Shown here piece after piece: positions 42,060 to 48,863 of a stretch of 48,863 bases of DNA. Within the stretch, counting starts at the first letter, position 1, and each line of letters opens with the position of its first letter. Under the pieces are notes generated by a model that was not told where the DNA came from, did not search any database, and was given only the letters and a program-made list of their open reading frames with translations. The stretch spans positions 1 through 48,863 of the forward strand of contig NZ_BONI01000072.1 in the NCBI RefSeq assembly GCF_016862635.1. The letters run 5' to 3'. Both the position numbers and the translations under genes were made by a program. This DNA is from Catellatospora coxensis (GTDB taxonomy: Bacteria; Actinomycetota; Actinomycetes; Mycobacteriales; Micromonosporaceae).

Positions 42060-43037
42060 TCACTGCCCGGCGATCCGGTGCGGCTCGTACGGTTTCTCCA
42101 GCGCGGCGACCTCGTCCGCGCTCAGGGTGAGCTCCAGCGCGGCCACCGCGTCCTCCAGGTGCTGCGGTTTCGTCGCGCCGACGATGGGCGCGACCACGCC
42201 CGGCCGGCTCGCCACCCAGGCCAGCGCGACCTGTGCCCGGGGCACCCCCCGCTCGCGGGCGATCCGGCCCACCTCGGCGATGACCGCCTGGTCGGCCGCC
42301 TCGGTCGAGGCGTACAGGCCTTCGCCGAAGGCGTCGTCCTTGGTGCGGGCGGTCACCGTGTCGGGCTCGCGGGTGAGCCGGCCGCGGGCCAGCGGGCTCC
42401 ACGGGATCACCCCGACGCCCTCGTCGAGGCAGAGCGGCAGCATCTCCCGCTCCTCCTCGCGGTAGATCAGGTTGTAGTGGTTCTGCATGGTCACGAACCG
42501 GGTCCAGCCGTGCGCGTCGGCCATGTGCAGCGCCTTGGCGAACTGCCACGCGTACATCGAGGACGCGCCCAGGTAGCGGGCCTTGCCGGCCTTGACGACG
42601 TCGTGCAGCGCCTCCAGGGTCTCCTCCAGCGGCGTGTACGGATCGAACCGGTGGATCTGGTACAGGTCCACGTAGTCCGTGCCGAGCCGGCGCAGGCTCT
42701 GGTCGATCTCGGTCATGATCGCCTTGCGGGACAGGCCGCGGCCGTTGGGCCGGTCGCGCATCACGCCCCACACCTTGGTGGCGATGACGACCTCGTCGCG
42801 GTCGGCGAAGTCGCGCAGCGCCCGGCCCACGATCTCCTCGCTGCTGCCCAGCGAGTACACGTTGGCGGTGTCGAAGAAGTTGACCCCGAGCTCCAGCGCC
42901 CGCTTGATGAAGGGCCGGGACTCGTCCTCGGGCAGCGTCCAGGTGTGGCTGCCCAGGCTCGGCTCGCCGTAGCTCATGCAGCCCAGGCTCAGCCGCGACA
43001 CGTCGAGGCCGGTGCGGCCCAGTTTCACGTACTCCAT
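42060..43037 (-). CDS. Aldo/keto reductase
   Basis: A 325-residue TIM-barrel oxidoreductase. The catalytic tetrad is visible as D56 and Y61 (FFDTANVYSLGSSEE), K88 (ATKVWG) and H129 (YQIHRFD). The C-terminal NADPH-binding segment is VAPIVGATKPQHLEDA. It reduces aldehydes or ketones; the substrate is unknown. It follows aroA after 13 bases on the minus strand and is probably co-transcribed, but no link to the shikimate pathway is known to me. Confidence 0.94.
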   Translation of the reverse strand: MEYVKLGRTGLDVSRLSLGCMSYGEPSLGSHTWTLPEDESRPFIKRALELGVNFFDTANVYSLGSSEEIVGRALRDFADRDEVVIATKVWGVMRDRPNGRGLSRKAIMTEIDQSLRRLGTDYVDLYQIHRFDPYTPLEETLEALHDVVKAGKARYLGASSMYAWQFAKALHMADAHGWTRFVTMQNHYNLIYREEEREMLPLCLDEGVGVIPWSPLARGRLTREPDTVTARTKDDAFGEGLYASTEAADQAVIAEVGRIARERGVPRAQVALAWVASRPGVVAPIVGATKPQHLEDAVAALELTLSADEVAALEKPYEPHRIAGQ

Positions 43038-43050
43038 AGGGCTTGATCCT

Positions 43051-44331
43051 TCACGCTCGGGCGGTGGCCCGCGAGAGGTCGGCGAAGAATTCCGGGTACG
43101 TCTTCGCGACGCACCGCGGGTTGTCGATCTCGATGCCGGGCGAGCGCAGGCTCAGCAGCGACAGGCTCATCGCCATGCGGTGGTCGCCGTACGTGTCGAA
43201 CCGCGTCGGCGCGGGCCGCCCCGGCCGGATCGTGAAGCCGTCCTCGTGCTCCTCGGCGTCGATGCCCGCCCGGCGCAGCTCGGTGACGACCGCGGCCAGC
43301 CGGTCGGTCTCCTTCCGGCGGATGAAGCCGATGCCGCGCACCCGGGTCGGGCCGTCGGCGTGCACCGCGACCGCGGCCAGGGTCTGCGCCGTGTCGGAGA
43401 TGTCGGCCATGTCGACGTCGACGCCGCGCAGCGGCTCGCCGCCGGACACGGTGATCCCGTCGGCGTCGCGCGACACCCGCGCGCCCATGCGCTCCAGCAC
43501 GTCGGCGAAGCGTACGTCGCCCTGCAGGCTGCCCGTGCCCAGCCCGGCGACGGTGATGCGTCCGCCGGTGATCGCCGCCGCGGCCAGGAAGTACGACGCC
43601 GCGCTCGCGTCGGGCTCGACCGCGTACCCGGTCGCGCGGTAGCGGCCGGGGGCGACCCCGAGCCCGTCGGCGGGCACGCCGAACGCGGTCATCACCGCGG
43701 CGGTCATCGTCACGTACGGCACCGAGACCAGCGGCGAGGTCAGCTCGACGGCCAGCCCGTCGCGCATCAGCGGCCCGGCCATCAGCAGCCCGGACAGGAA
43801 CTGGCTGGACAGGTGCCCCGGCAGCGGGACCCGGCCGCCGTGCACCGGCCCGGTCACGGCCAGCGGCAGGCGGCCCGCCTCGGCCGGCTCCTCGACCCGC
43901 GCGCCGAGCGTGCGCAGCGCCTCGACCAGCGGGCCGAACGGGCGGGCGCGCAGCTGGGCGTCGCCGTCGAGCACGCCGCGCGCCGGGCGCAGCGCCAGCG
44001 CGGGCAGCAGGAACCGGGCGGTGGTGCCGGACTGGTTGGCGAACACCGACACCGGCCCGGTCGCGGCCCGCGGGTCGGTGCCGCGCACCGTCACCGTCGC
44101 GGCGGCCTCGTCGACCGTGACCTGCGCGCCCAGCGCGGTGATCGCGCCCAGCATGGCCCGCGTGTCGTCGGCGAACAGCACCCCGGTCAGCGTGCTCGTC
44201 CCCTCGGCGAGCGCCGCGCACAGCAGCGCCCGGTTGGTGATGCTCTTGGATCCCGGCAGCTGCACGGTGGTGTCCGGCGGCTGCTCCACCGGCGACAGCA
44301 TGATCACAGACGGCAGTGAATTCTCAGACAC
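43051..44331 (-). CDS. aroA: 3-phosphoshikimate 1-carboxyvinyltransferase
   Basis: A 426-residue EPSP synthase. It joins phosphoenolpyruvate to shikimate 3-phosphate on the way to aromatic amino acids. Motifs are LPGSKSITNRAL (K29, S30, R34), SGTTARFL, LSSQFLSGLLMAGPL, IGFIRRKETDRL and DTYGDHRMAM. SGTTARFL has Phe where the E. coli enzyme has P101. The GTG at 44331 is 7 bases after a CATACT -10 box, and the family fold begins soon after. No other shikimate gene lies in the window. Confidence 0.94.
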   Translation of the reverse strand: MSENSLPSVIMLSPVEQPPDTTVQLPGSKSITNRALLCAALAEGTSTLTGVLFADDTRAMLGAITALGAQVTVDEAAATVTVRGTDPRAATGPVSVFANQSGTTARFLLPALALRPARGVLDGDAQLRARPFGPLVEALRTLGARVEEPAEAGRLPLAVTGPVHGGRVPLPGHLSSQFLSGLLMAGPLMRDGLAVELTSPLVSVPYVTMTAAVMTAFGVPADGLGVAPGRYRATGYAVEPDASAASYFLAAAAITGGRITVAGLGTGSLQGDVRFADVLERMGARVSRDADGITVSGGEPLRGVDVDMADISDTAQTLAAVAVHADGPTRVRGIGFIRRKETDRLAAVVTELRRAGIDAEEHEDGFTIRPGRPAPTRFDTYGDHRMAMSLSLLSLRSPGIEIDNPRCVAKTYPEFFADLSRATARA

Positions 44332-44338
44332 GGCCGCC

Positions 44339-44344
44339 AGTATG
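44339..44344 (-). promoter_or_regulatory. -10 box of a leaderless promoter for aroA
   Basis: CATACT on the minus strand, 7 bases before the GTG at 44331. One base departs from the TANNNT pattern. Confidence 0.45.
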
Positions 44345-44398
44345 GCCCGCCCCCCACCCCCACCACGCCCCCTGACCACGCACTGAGATCACCACCCC

Positions 44399-44417
44399 CA
44401 AGATCGTGACGATCTTG
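44399..44417. terminator. Perfect palindrome CAAGATCG-TGA-CGATCTTG
   Basis: An 8-3-8 inverted repeat in the 167-base gap between the adenosylhomocysteinase-like stop (44499) and aroA. It could end that transcript. A further CAAGATCG-like word occurs near 44470. The surrounding 40 bases are less GC-rich than average. Confidence 0.4.
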
Positions 44418-44498
44418 CGCGAACTGTTGCCCTTATGTCGCTTTCGAGCGTGTCATCCCCACAGTCCACGCAAGATCGCCGCGGCGAGGGGGTGGGGG

Positions 44499-45611
44499 TC
44501 AGGGGGTGGCGGGGCGCCAGGCGGTGGTGGGGAGGGGGTGGAGGCCGGGTGGGTAGGTGGAGCCTTCGGTGATGGTCCAGCCCAGTGAGGCGGTCATGAG
44601 GGCGGCGGTGGTGTCGAAGACGTTGAGGCTGTCGCCGTCGCCGGCGACGAGGTTGGCGATGCGGCCGGCGGCGAAGAGGAAGAGTTCGCGGTCGCCGTAG
44701 CGGTGGGCGGTGAGGTGGGGGAGGACGGGGCGGGCGGGGCCGAGGGCGGTCACTTCGATCTCGTCGTCGGAGTGGCCTGCGTTGAGGAGGATGCAGCCGT
44801 CCTTGGCCTGGCCGAGGAGTGGGGCGGGGATCGAGGCGGGGCGGCCGGTCGCGGTGACGGCGATGTCGGCGTCGGCGATCAGCTCGTCGGCGGTGCCGAC
44901 GCGGTAGCCCTCGTAGGAGGCGACGGCGCGCCGGGAGGGGTCGGGTTCGGCGACGAGGATCTGCGCGCCGTACGCGCGGGCCGAGCGGGCCAGGCCCGCG
45001 CCGACCTCGCCGTAGCCGACCACCAGCACGGACTTGGCGTGCAGTGACAGGTTGGTGCGGGCGGCGAGGGTGGCCCAGGTGCTCGTGCCGACGGCGAACC
45101 GGTTGTGCAGGGCCGATTTGAGCGGCACCGCGTCCAGGTCGAACACCGGATGGCCCACCTCGACCCGGAACAGGCGGTCGATGCCGGTGCGGGTGACCTC
45201 GACACCGGCCCGCAGCCCGGGATAGCCGGCCCGGGCGGCCGCGGTCATCACCACCGCGCCCATCTCCAGCGCGTGCGTCGGGGCCCACTCCACACAGGCG
45301 GCGGCCGCCTGCGCCTCGTCCGGGAACCGGGTGAACGCGGTCTCCACGCCCTCGGCGTGCAGCCAGCCGACGACGTCCCACTGCGTGGTGTGCGGGTTGG
45401 CCGGCACGACCGCCACCAGCGCGCCCGCGCGGGCGAACGCCTCGATCGCCAGCAGCATCTTCAGGTCCAGGTGCGCGGTGCAGGCCAGCCGTACGCCGCG
45501 CATCGGCGGCAGCTGCGCCGCGGCGCGCGCGGTCAGTGTCATGGTGCGGCGGGCCCAGGCGATGCGCTCGTCGAGCGGGACGGCCTGCCATGCGGTGGGC
45601 GCCTGGGACAC
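44499..45611 (-). CDS. Adenosylhomocysteinase-like NAD-binding protein with altered active site
   Basis: A 370-residue relative of S-adenosylhomocysteine hydrolase, shorter than the usual 430-490. The NAD motif VVGYGEVGAGLA (residues 197-208) and ILLNAGHSDDEI are kept. The catalytic regions are changed: VEVTRTGIDRL replaces the EETTTGVHRL region (E156 becomes V), and LKSALHNRF replaces TKSKFDNLY (K186 becomes A167, D190 becomes H169; human numbering, aligned by eye). The C-terminal substrate-closing tail is missing. It may oxidise another substrate or be a non-hydrolytic paralogue. It follows the serine hydrolase gene after 4 bases. Confidence 0.85.
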   Translation of the reverse strand: MSQAPTAWQAVPLDERIAWARRTMTLTARAAAQLPPMRGVRLACTAHLDLKMLLAIEAFARAGALVAVVPANPHTTQWDVVGWLHAEGVETAFTRFPDEAQAAAACVEWAPTHALEMGAVVMTAAARAGYPGLRAGVEVTRTGIDRLFRVEVGHPVFDLDAVPLKSALHNRFAVGTSTWATLAARTNLSLHAKSVLVVGYGEVGAGLARSARAYGAQILVAEPDPSRRAVASYEGYRVGTADELIADADIAVTATGRPASIPAPLLGQAKDGCILLNAGHSDDEIEVTALGPARPVLPHLTAHRYGDRELFLFAAGRIANLVAGDGDSLNVFDTTAALMTASLGWTITEGSTYPPGLHPLPTTAWRPATP

Positions 45612-45615
45612 GAGG

Positions 45616-46764
45616 TCACCGGTCCGGGTAGAGGATCTTCGCGAGCTCGCCGAACAGCGGGGTCGCGTGGTCGGTGTCCAGGGACGACCGGTTGACCTCG
45701 ACCACGATGGCCGCCCCGGTCTCGGGCAGGTAGAACATCGCGGTGTTGTAACCGATGATCGTGCCGTTGTGGCCGAGCCAGCCGCCCCAGTCGGCGATGC
45801 CCAGCCCGTACGACACCTCGGCGCCCTGGGCCAGCGGCACGGTCCGCAGCCGTTCGCGCTGCAGGCGTTCGCTGATCAGCGCGCCGTTGGCCAGTTCCGC
45901 GGCCCAGATGCGCAGGTCGTGCAGGTTGGACACCATCGCTCCGGCGGCTCCGGCGTAGCCGGGGTTGGACTCGGTGACGTCCCGCAGCGCCGCGCCGTCG
46001 CCCGGGTCGGGCGTCTCGTCGTAGCCGCGCGCGTACGGCGGCTCCAGCGCTGGCGTGGCCGGGTAGCGGGTCGAGTCCAGCCCGAGCTTGTCGATGATCT
46101 CCTCGGTGATCAGGTCGCCGATCGCCCGTCCGGTGACCCGCTCGACGACGGTCTCCAGCAGGATGTAGTTCGTGTTGGAGTAGTGGAAGCCCTGGCCCGG
46201 CGGGAAGTACGGCTCGTGGTTGCGGGCGATGTCGAGGGCGTCGCGCGGGCCGAAGGAGCCCGCCGGATCCGCCAGGTAGCGCTTTTCGAACTCCGGGTCG
46301 TCGGTGTAGTCGTACACACCAGAGGTCATGTTCAGCAGCTGGCGGATGGTGATCACGTTGCCGTCGGGCCAGTCCACGTACCGGCTCAGCGGCTCGTCCA
46401 GGCCGATCAGCCCCTGGTCGACCAGGCGCAGCACGGCGGTGCCGGTGAACGTCTTGGTGATGCTGCCGACGCGGAACCGGTCGGCGGCGTTCATCGCCCG
46501 GCCGGTCTCCTGATCGGACACGCCGACCACGCAGATCCAGGTGCCGCGGCCGGGCACGAACACCCCGGCGGTGATCCCGGGCGCCTTCGCGTCGGCGCGT
46601 GCCTTGTCGACGGCGGCGCGCATCCGGTCGCGTTCGGAGTCGGAGAATCCGAAGGCCGCCTGTGGGCAGTCGCCCGGGGCCGCCGCGCGGGCCGGGAACA
46701 GCCCGATGGTCAGGGTCAGCACGGCCGCGGCGGCCAGCGCCGCCACCATGTGCCAGGTCTTCAC
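45616..46764 (-). CDS. Secreted serine hydrolase (beta-lactamase/D-Ala-D-Ala carboxypeptidase fold)
   Basis: A 382-residue class C beta-lactamase-like hydrolase. An N-terminal signal peptide (residues 1-28, ending ARAAA) predicts export. The catalytic serine and lysine are S101 and K104 (SITK), the YSN motif is at 194-196, and LGHNGTIIGYN is the third motif. It may act on peptidoglycan peptides, esters or beta-lactams. The downstream adenosylhomocysteinase-like gene is 4 bases away on the same strand. Confidence 0.93.
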   Translation of the reverse strand: MKTWHMVAALAAAAVLTLTIGLFPARAAAPGDCPQAAFGFSDSERDRMRAAVDKARADAKAPGITAGVFVPGRGTWICVVGVSDQETGRAMNAADRFRVGSITKTFTGTAVLRLVDQGLIGLDEPLSRYVDWPDGNVITIRQLLNMTSGVYDYTDDPEFEKRYLADPAGSFGPRDALDIARNHEPYFPPGQGFHYSNTNYILLETVVERVTGRAIGDLITEEIIDKLGLDSTRYPATPALEPPYARGYDETPDPGDGAALRDVTESNPGYAGAAGAMVSNLHDLRIWAAELANGALISERLQRERLRTVPLAQGAEVSYGLGIADWGGWLGHNGTIIGYNTAMFYLPETGAAIVVEVNRSSLDTDHATPLFGELAKILYPDR

Positions 46765-46892
46765 ACCCGTTCCCCCGTCCTGTTCGGGGCGTAGCCCGTC
46801 CGGGGCACAGCGGTCGGGCCCAGTTTACCGGCGACGTATCCCTAACATGGACAAAACGCCAAAGCGGGTACCCGACTCGGCAGCGCGCCGGC

Positions 46893-47501
46893 TCAGTCCG
46901 AGGCGCCGCGCCGCCTCGCGCCGAGCAGCAGCACGACGAGTCCGGCGAGCGCGTCGGCGGTGTGCGCGGCCGGGCGCAGCGGCAGCACGATGTGGCTCAC
47001 CACGAGCCGGATCACGGTCTCGGCGGCGAACGCGAGCTCGTCCGGCTCGACGTCGGGCGCGAACGCCGCGGCCCACTCCAGCAGCGGCACCGCCGCGGCC
47101 GCCAGGACCATGTCGGACCGGGTCGTCAGGTACGGCAGCAGCGGGTCCGCGCCGCCGCGGGAGCTGGTCAGGATGACGCGGACCAGCGGGTTCGCGGCGG
47201 CTTCGTCCAGCGCGAAGCGCACCGCCGCGGCGACGGCGGCCCGCACGTGCGACCCGTGTGCGAACAGGACCGCGCGCACGCCCGCGATGAACAGCTCGAT
47301 CTCGGCGTCGGCCAGCGCGTCGGCGAGCCCGGCCCGGCCGCCGTACTCGTTGTAGACGGTCTGCCGGCTCACCCCGGCCCGCTCGGCGACGCCCGCCATG
47401 CGCACCTCGGCCCAGCCGTGGGTGATGGTCAGCTCGCGGGCGGCGGCGACGATCGCGGCCCGGGTGGCGGCGCGGTCGGGGCGGACGATCGGGGGCATCA
47501 T
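46893..47501 (-). CDS. TetR-family transcription regulator
   Basis: A 202-residue TetR repressor. The HTH lies at about residues 28-56 (MAGVAERAGVSRQTVYNEYGG). The C-terminal ligand domain is helical. It is divergent from alkB, like the AlkX-type regulators often found with actinobacterial alkane monooxygenases, so it probably controls alkB and itself in response to a fatty acid or alkane product; this is inference. The ATG at 47501 was used; a second ATG (MMPP) directly follows. Confidence 0.92.
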   Translation of the reverse strand: MMPPIVRPDRAATRAAIVAAARELTITHGWAEVRMAGVAERAGVSRQTVYNEYGGRAGLADALADAEIELFIAGVRAVLFAHGSHVRAAVAAAVRFALDEAAANPLVRVILTSSRGGADPLLPYLTTRSDMVLAAAAVPLLEWAAAFAPDVEPDELAFAAETVIRLVVSHIVLPLRPAAHTADALAGLVVLLLGARRRGASD

Positions 47502-47525
47502 CCCATGACTTTACAAAATACTCGT

Positions 47526-47539
47526 GATTGTCGACAGTC
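47526..47539. promoter_or_regulatory. Candidate TetR operator between tetR and alkB
   Basis: GATTGTC-GACAGTC is a 14-base palindrome with one mismatched pair, centred on GTCGAC, in the 85-base divergent interval. It lies between an ATCGAC/TATTTT promoter pair for the regulator on the minus strand. Confidence 0.45.
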
Positions 47540-47586
47540 GATGAGCATGGGACTCTCGGCGTACACCCCTCATCGCGGAGGCGACC

Positions 47587-48741
47587 ATGAGCGAAGCGAC
47601 CTGGCGGGACCCCCGCCGCCTGCTGTGGCCGGCGGCCCTGCTCGTGCCCACGCTGCCCTTCCAGGGCCTGGCCCTCGCCGCCGGCGGCCACGAGTGGGGC
47701 TGGTGGCTCACCCCCGTCGTCGTGTTCGGACTGATCCCGGTGGTCGACCTGCTCGTCGGCGACGACCGGGTGAACCCGCCCGAGGAGGCGGCGGCCGCGC
47801 TCCAGCGCTCGCGCTACTACCGCGTGCTCACCTACCTCTACCTGCCCCTGCAGTACGCGGCGCTGGCCGCCTGCTGTGCCGTGTGGGCGCGCGGCGGGCT
47901 GAGCCCGTTCGCGGCGGCCGGGCTGGTGCTCAGCGTCGGGATCGTGAACGGCATCGCCATCAACACCGCGCACGAGCTCGGCCACAAGCGCGAGCGCCTG
48001 GAGCGGTGGCTGTCGAAGATCGCGCTGGCGCCGACGGGTTACGGGCACTTCTACGTCGAGCACAACCGGGGCCACCACGTGCGGGTGGCCACCCCGGAGG
48101 ACCCGGCCAGCGCCCGGCTGGGGGAGAGCTTCTGGGCCTTCCTGCCGCGTACGGTGCTGGGCAGCCTGCGTTCGGCCTGGCGGCTGGAGAGCGCGCGTTT
48201 CCGGCTGCGCGGGCGCACCCCGTGGACGTGGCGCAACGACGTGCTCAACGCGTGGGTCATGACGGTGGCGCTGTGCGCCGCGCTGGCCGCCTGGTTCGGG
48301 CCGGTCGTGCTGCCGCTGCTGGCCGCGCAGGCGGTGGTCGGCTTCGCACTGCTGGAGGTCGTGAACTACCTGGAGCACTACGGGCTGGCCCGCCCCCGCA
48401 ACGCCACCGGCCGCTACGACAAGGTCGATCCGCGGCACAGCTGGAACAGCGACCGGATCGTCACCAACGTCTTCCTGTTCCAGCTGCAGCGGCACAGCGA
48501 CCACCACGCCAACCCGCTGCGCCGATACCAGGTGCTGCGCAGCTTCGACAGCTCGCCGCAGCTGCCCGCCGGGTACGCCACGATGATCGTGGCGGCGCTG
48601 CTGCCGCCGCTGTGGCGGCGCGTCATGGACCGGCGCGTGCTCGCCCACTACGACCAGGACCTAGGCGCGGCGAACGTGCACCCGCCGGCGCTGGCTCGGC
48701 TGCTCGCCCGGTATCCGCTCGCGCTGCCCCCGGCGCGGTGA
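47587..48741 (+). CDS. alkB: Alkane 1-monooxygenase (AlkB)
   Basis: A 384-residue membrane di-iron hydroxylase. The histidine boxes are HELGHK (129-134), EHNRGHH (158-164) and QRHSDHH (301-307), and the AlkB signature NYLEHYGL is at 260-267. About six membrane segments surround them. It inserts oxygen at the terminal carbon of medium or long alkanes, or of fatty acyl chains in some relatives. It needs a rubredoxin or ferredoxin and its reductase; none is adjacent inside the window. GGAGG lies 6 bases before the ATG at 47587. Confidence 0.95.
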   Translation: MSEATWRDPRRLLWPAALLVPTLPFQGLALAAGGHEWGWWLTPVVVFGLIPVVDLLVGDDRVNPPEEAAAALQRSRYYRVLTYLYLPLQYAALAACCAVWARGGLSPFAAAGLVLSVGIVNGIAINTAHELGHKRERLERWLSKIALAPTGYGHFYVEHNRGHHVRVATPEDPASARLGESFWAFLPRTVLGSLRSAWRLESARFRLRGRTPWTWRNDVLNAWVMTVALCAALAAWFGPVVLPLLAAQAVVGFALLEVVNYLEHYGLARPRNATGRYDKVDPRHSWNSDRIVTNVFLFQLQRHSDHHANPLRRYQVLRSFDSSPQLPAGYATMIVAALLPPLWRRVMDRRVLAHYDQDLGAANVHPPALARLLARYPLALPPAR

Positions 48742-48763
48742 CCGCAGACGTCGAAGGAATTCG

Positions 48764-48811
48764 TGCCGTTACGGCATAGTTGCACGTCGTGTAATTTTGC
48801 GCACTGTGCAA
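48764..48811 (+). promoter_or_regulatory. Inverted repeats between alkB and the last start codon
   Basis: TGCCG-TTA-CGGCA (48764-48776) may be an alkB terminator. TTGCGCA-C-TGTGCAA (48797-48811) is a 7-1-7 palindrome with one mismatched pair, in an AT-richer stretch 22 bases before the ATG at 48833, where an operator or promoter would be. Confidence 0.35.
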
Positions 48812-48832
48812 GGTTGTGCGAGGCTCGCTCGC

Positions 48833-48863
48833 ATGAGCACCGTGTCACCACCGGAACGCATGA
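48833..48863 (+). CDS. Possible 5' end of a further gene
   Basis: The ATG at 48833 opens a frame (MSTVSPPERM) that runs out of the window. Nothing more can be said of the product. It follows a palindrome and an AT-richer promoter-like region, which supports it weakly; a later ATG at 48860 is an alternative. Confidence 0.3.
   Translation, partial: MSTVSPPERM

Noticed and set aside
48833-48863. A fourth mini-ORF ending in ATGA at the window end
   Set aside because: The TGA at 48861 is not in frame with the ATG at 48833, so it does not match the mini-ORF device; kept only as a possible gene start.

Overview
The window is about 49 kb of very GC-rich DNA with dense coding, frequent GTG starts and a complete Pup-proteasome locus, so it is a chromosomal segment of an actinobacterium. 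The gene order (RecB-like nuclease, M50 protease, trmI, arc, dop, pup, prcB, prcA, pafA, pafB, pafC, tatA, tatC, helY, 5'-3' exonuclease) matches the conserved block known in Mycobacterium and Streptomyces. The short dispersed repeats and the many accessory insertions suggest Micromonosporaceae; that family assignment is inference.

Layout. Positions 1-6080 (minus strand) hold a two-component system and a MacB/FtsX-type ABC exporter with a second, nearly identical ATPase gene cut by the window edge. Positions 6103-12070 hold the RecB-like nuclease, a site-2 protease, tRNA m1A58 methyltransferase, an unrecognised protein, a ferredoxin and the proteasomal ATPase Arc. Positions 12124-19953 hold the proteasome core (dop, pup, an endonuclease VII-like gene, prcB, prcA, pafA), interrupted by a GT2 glycosyltransferase and an rmlB-type dehydratase, both on the opposite strand. 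Positions 20202-25680 hold a small membrane protein, a DUF3866 protein, pafB/pafC, a coiled-coil membrane protein and tatA/tatC. Positions 25776-35968 hold a lipid kinase, a P450 with its own fused ferredoxin/ferredoxin reductase, a HAD hydrolase, HelY, an MHYT protein, a 5'-3' exonuclease and a DUF6328 protein. Positions 36080-48863 are accessory: universal stress protein, acyl-CoA dehydrogenase, a cysteine-dioxygenase/rhodanese pair, DUF1684 protein, FKBP isomerase, aldo/keto reductase, AroA, a degenerate adenosylhomocysteinase-like protein, a serine hydrolase, and a divergent TetR/AlkB pair. I saw no rRNA, tRNA, CRISPR array or transposase. No gene-free stretch exceeds 300 bases.

How the genes work together. 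Pup is ligated to substrates by PafA, removed by Dop, and pupylated proteins are unfolded by Arc and degraded by PrcAB. PafB and PafC are WYL transcription regulators tied to DNA damage in mycobacteria. TatA/TatC export folded proteins. HelY and the 5'-3' exonuclease handle RNA and DNA.

The most interesting signals lie outside ordinary annotation. First, a dispersed palindromic element of about 65 bp occurs four times, each close to a stop codon, with compensatory base-pair changes; two copies bracket the P450 module. Second, three 15-23 codon mini-ORFs carry the ribosome binding site of the next gene and end in an ATGA overlap with its start. Third, an endonuclease VII-like gene sits in the pup-prcB interval and overlaps prcB by 82 bases. 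Fourth, about a dozen genes share a -10 box followed by 5-7 nt and the start codon, the signature of leaderless transcription.
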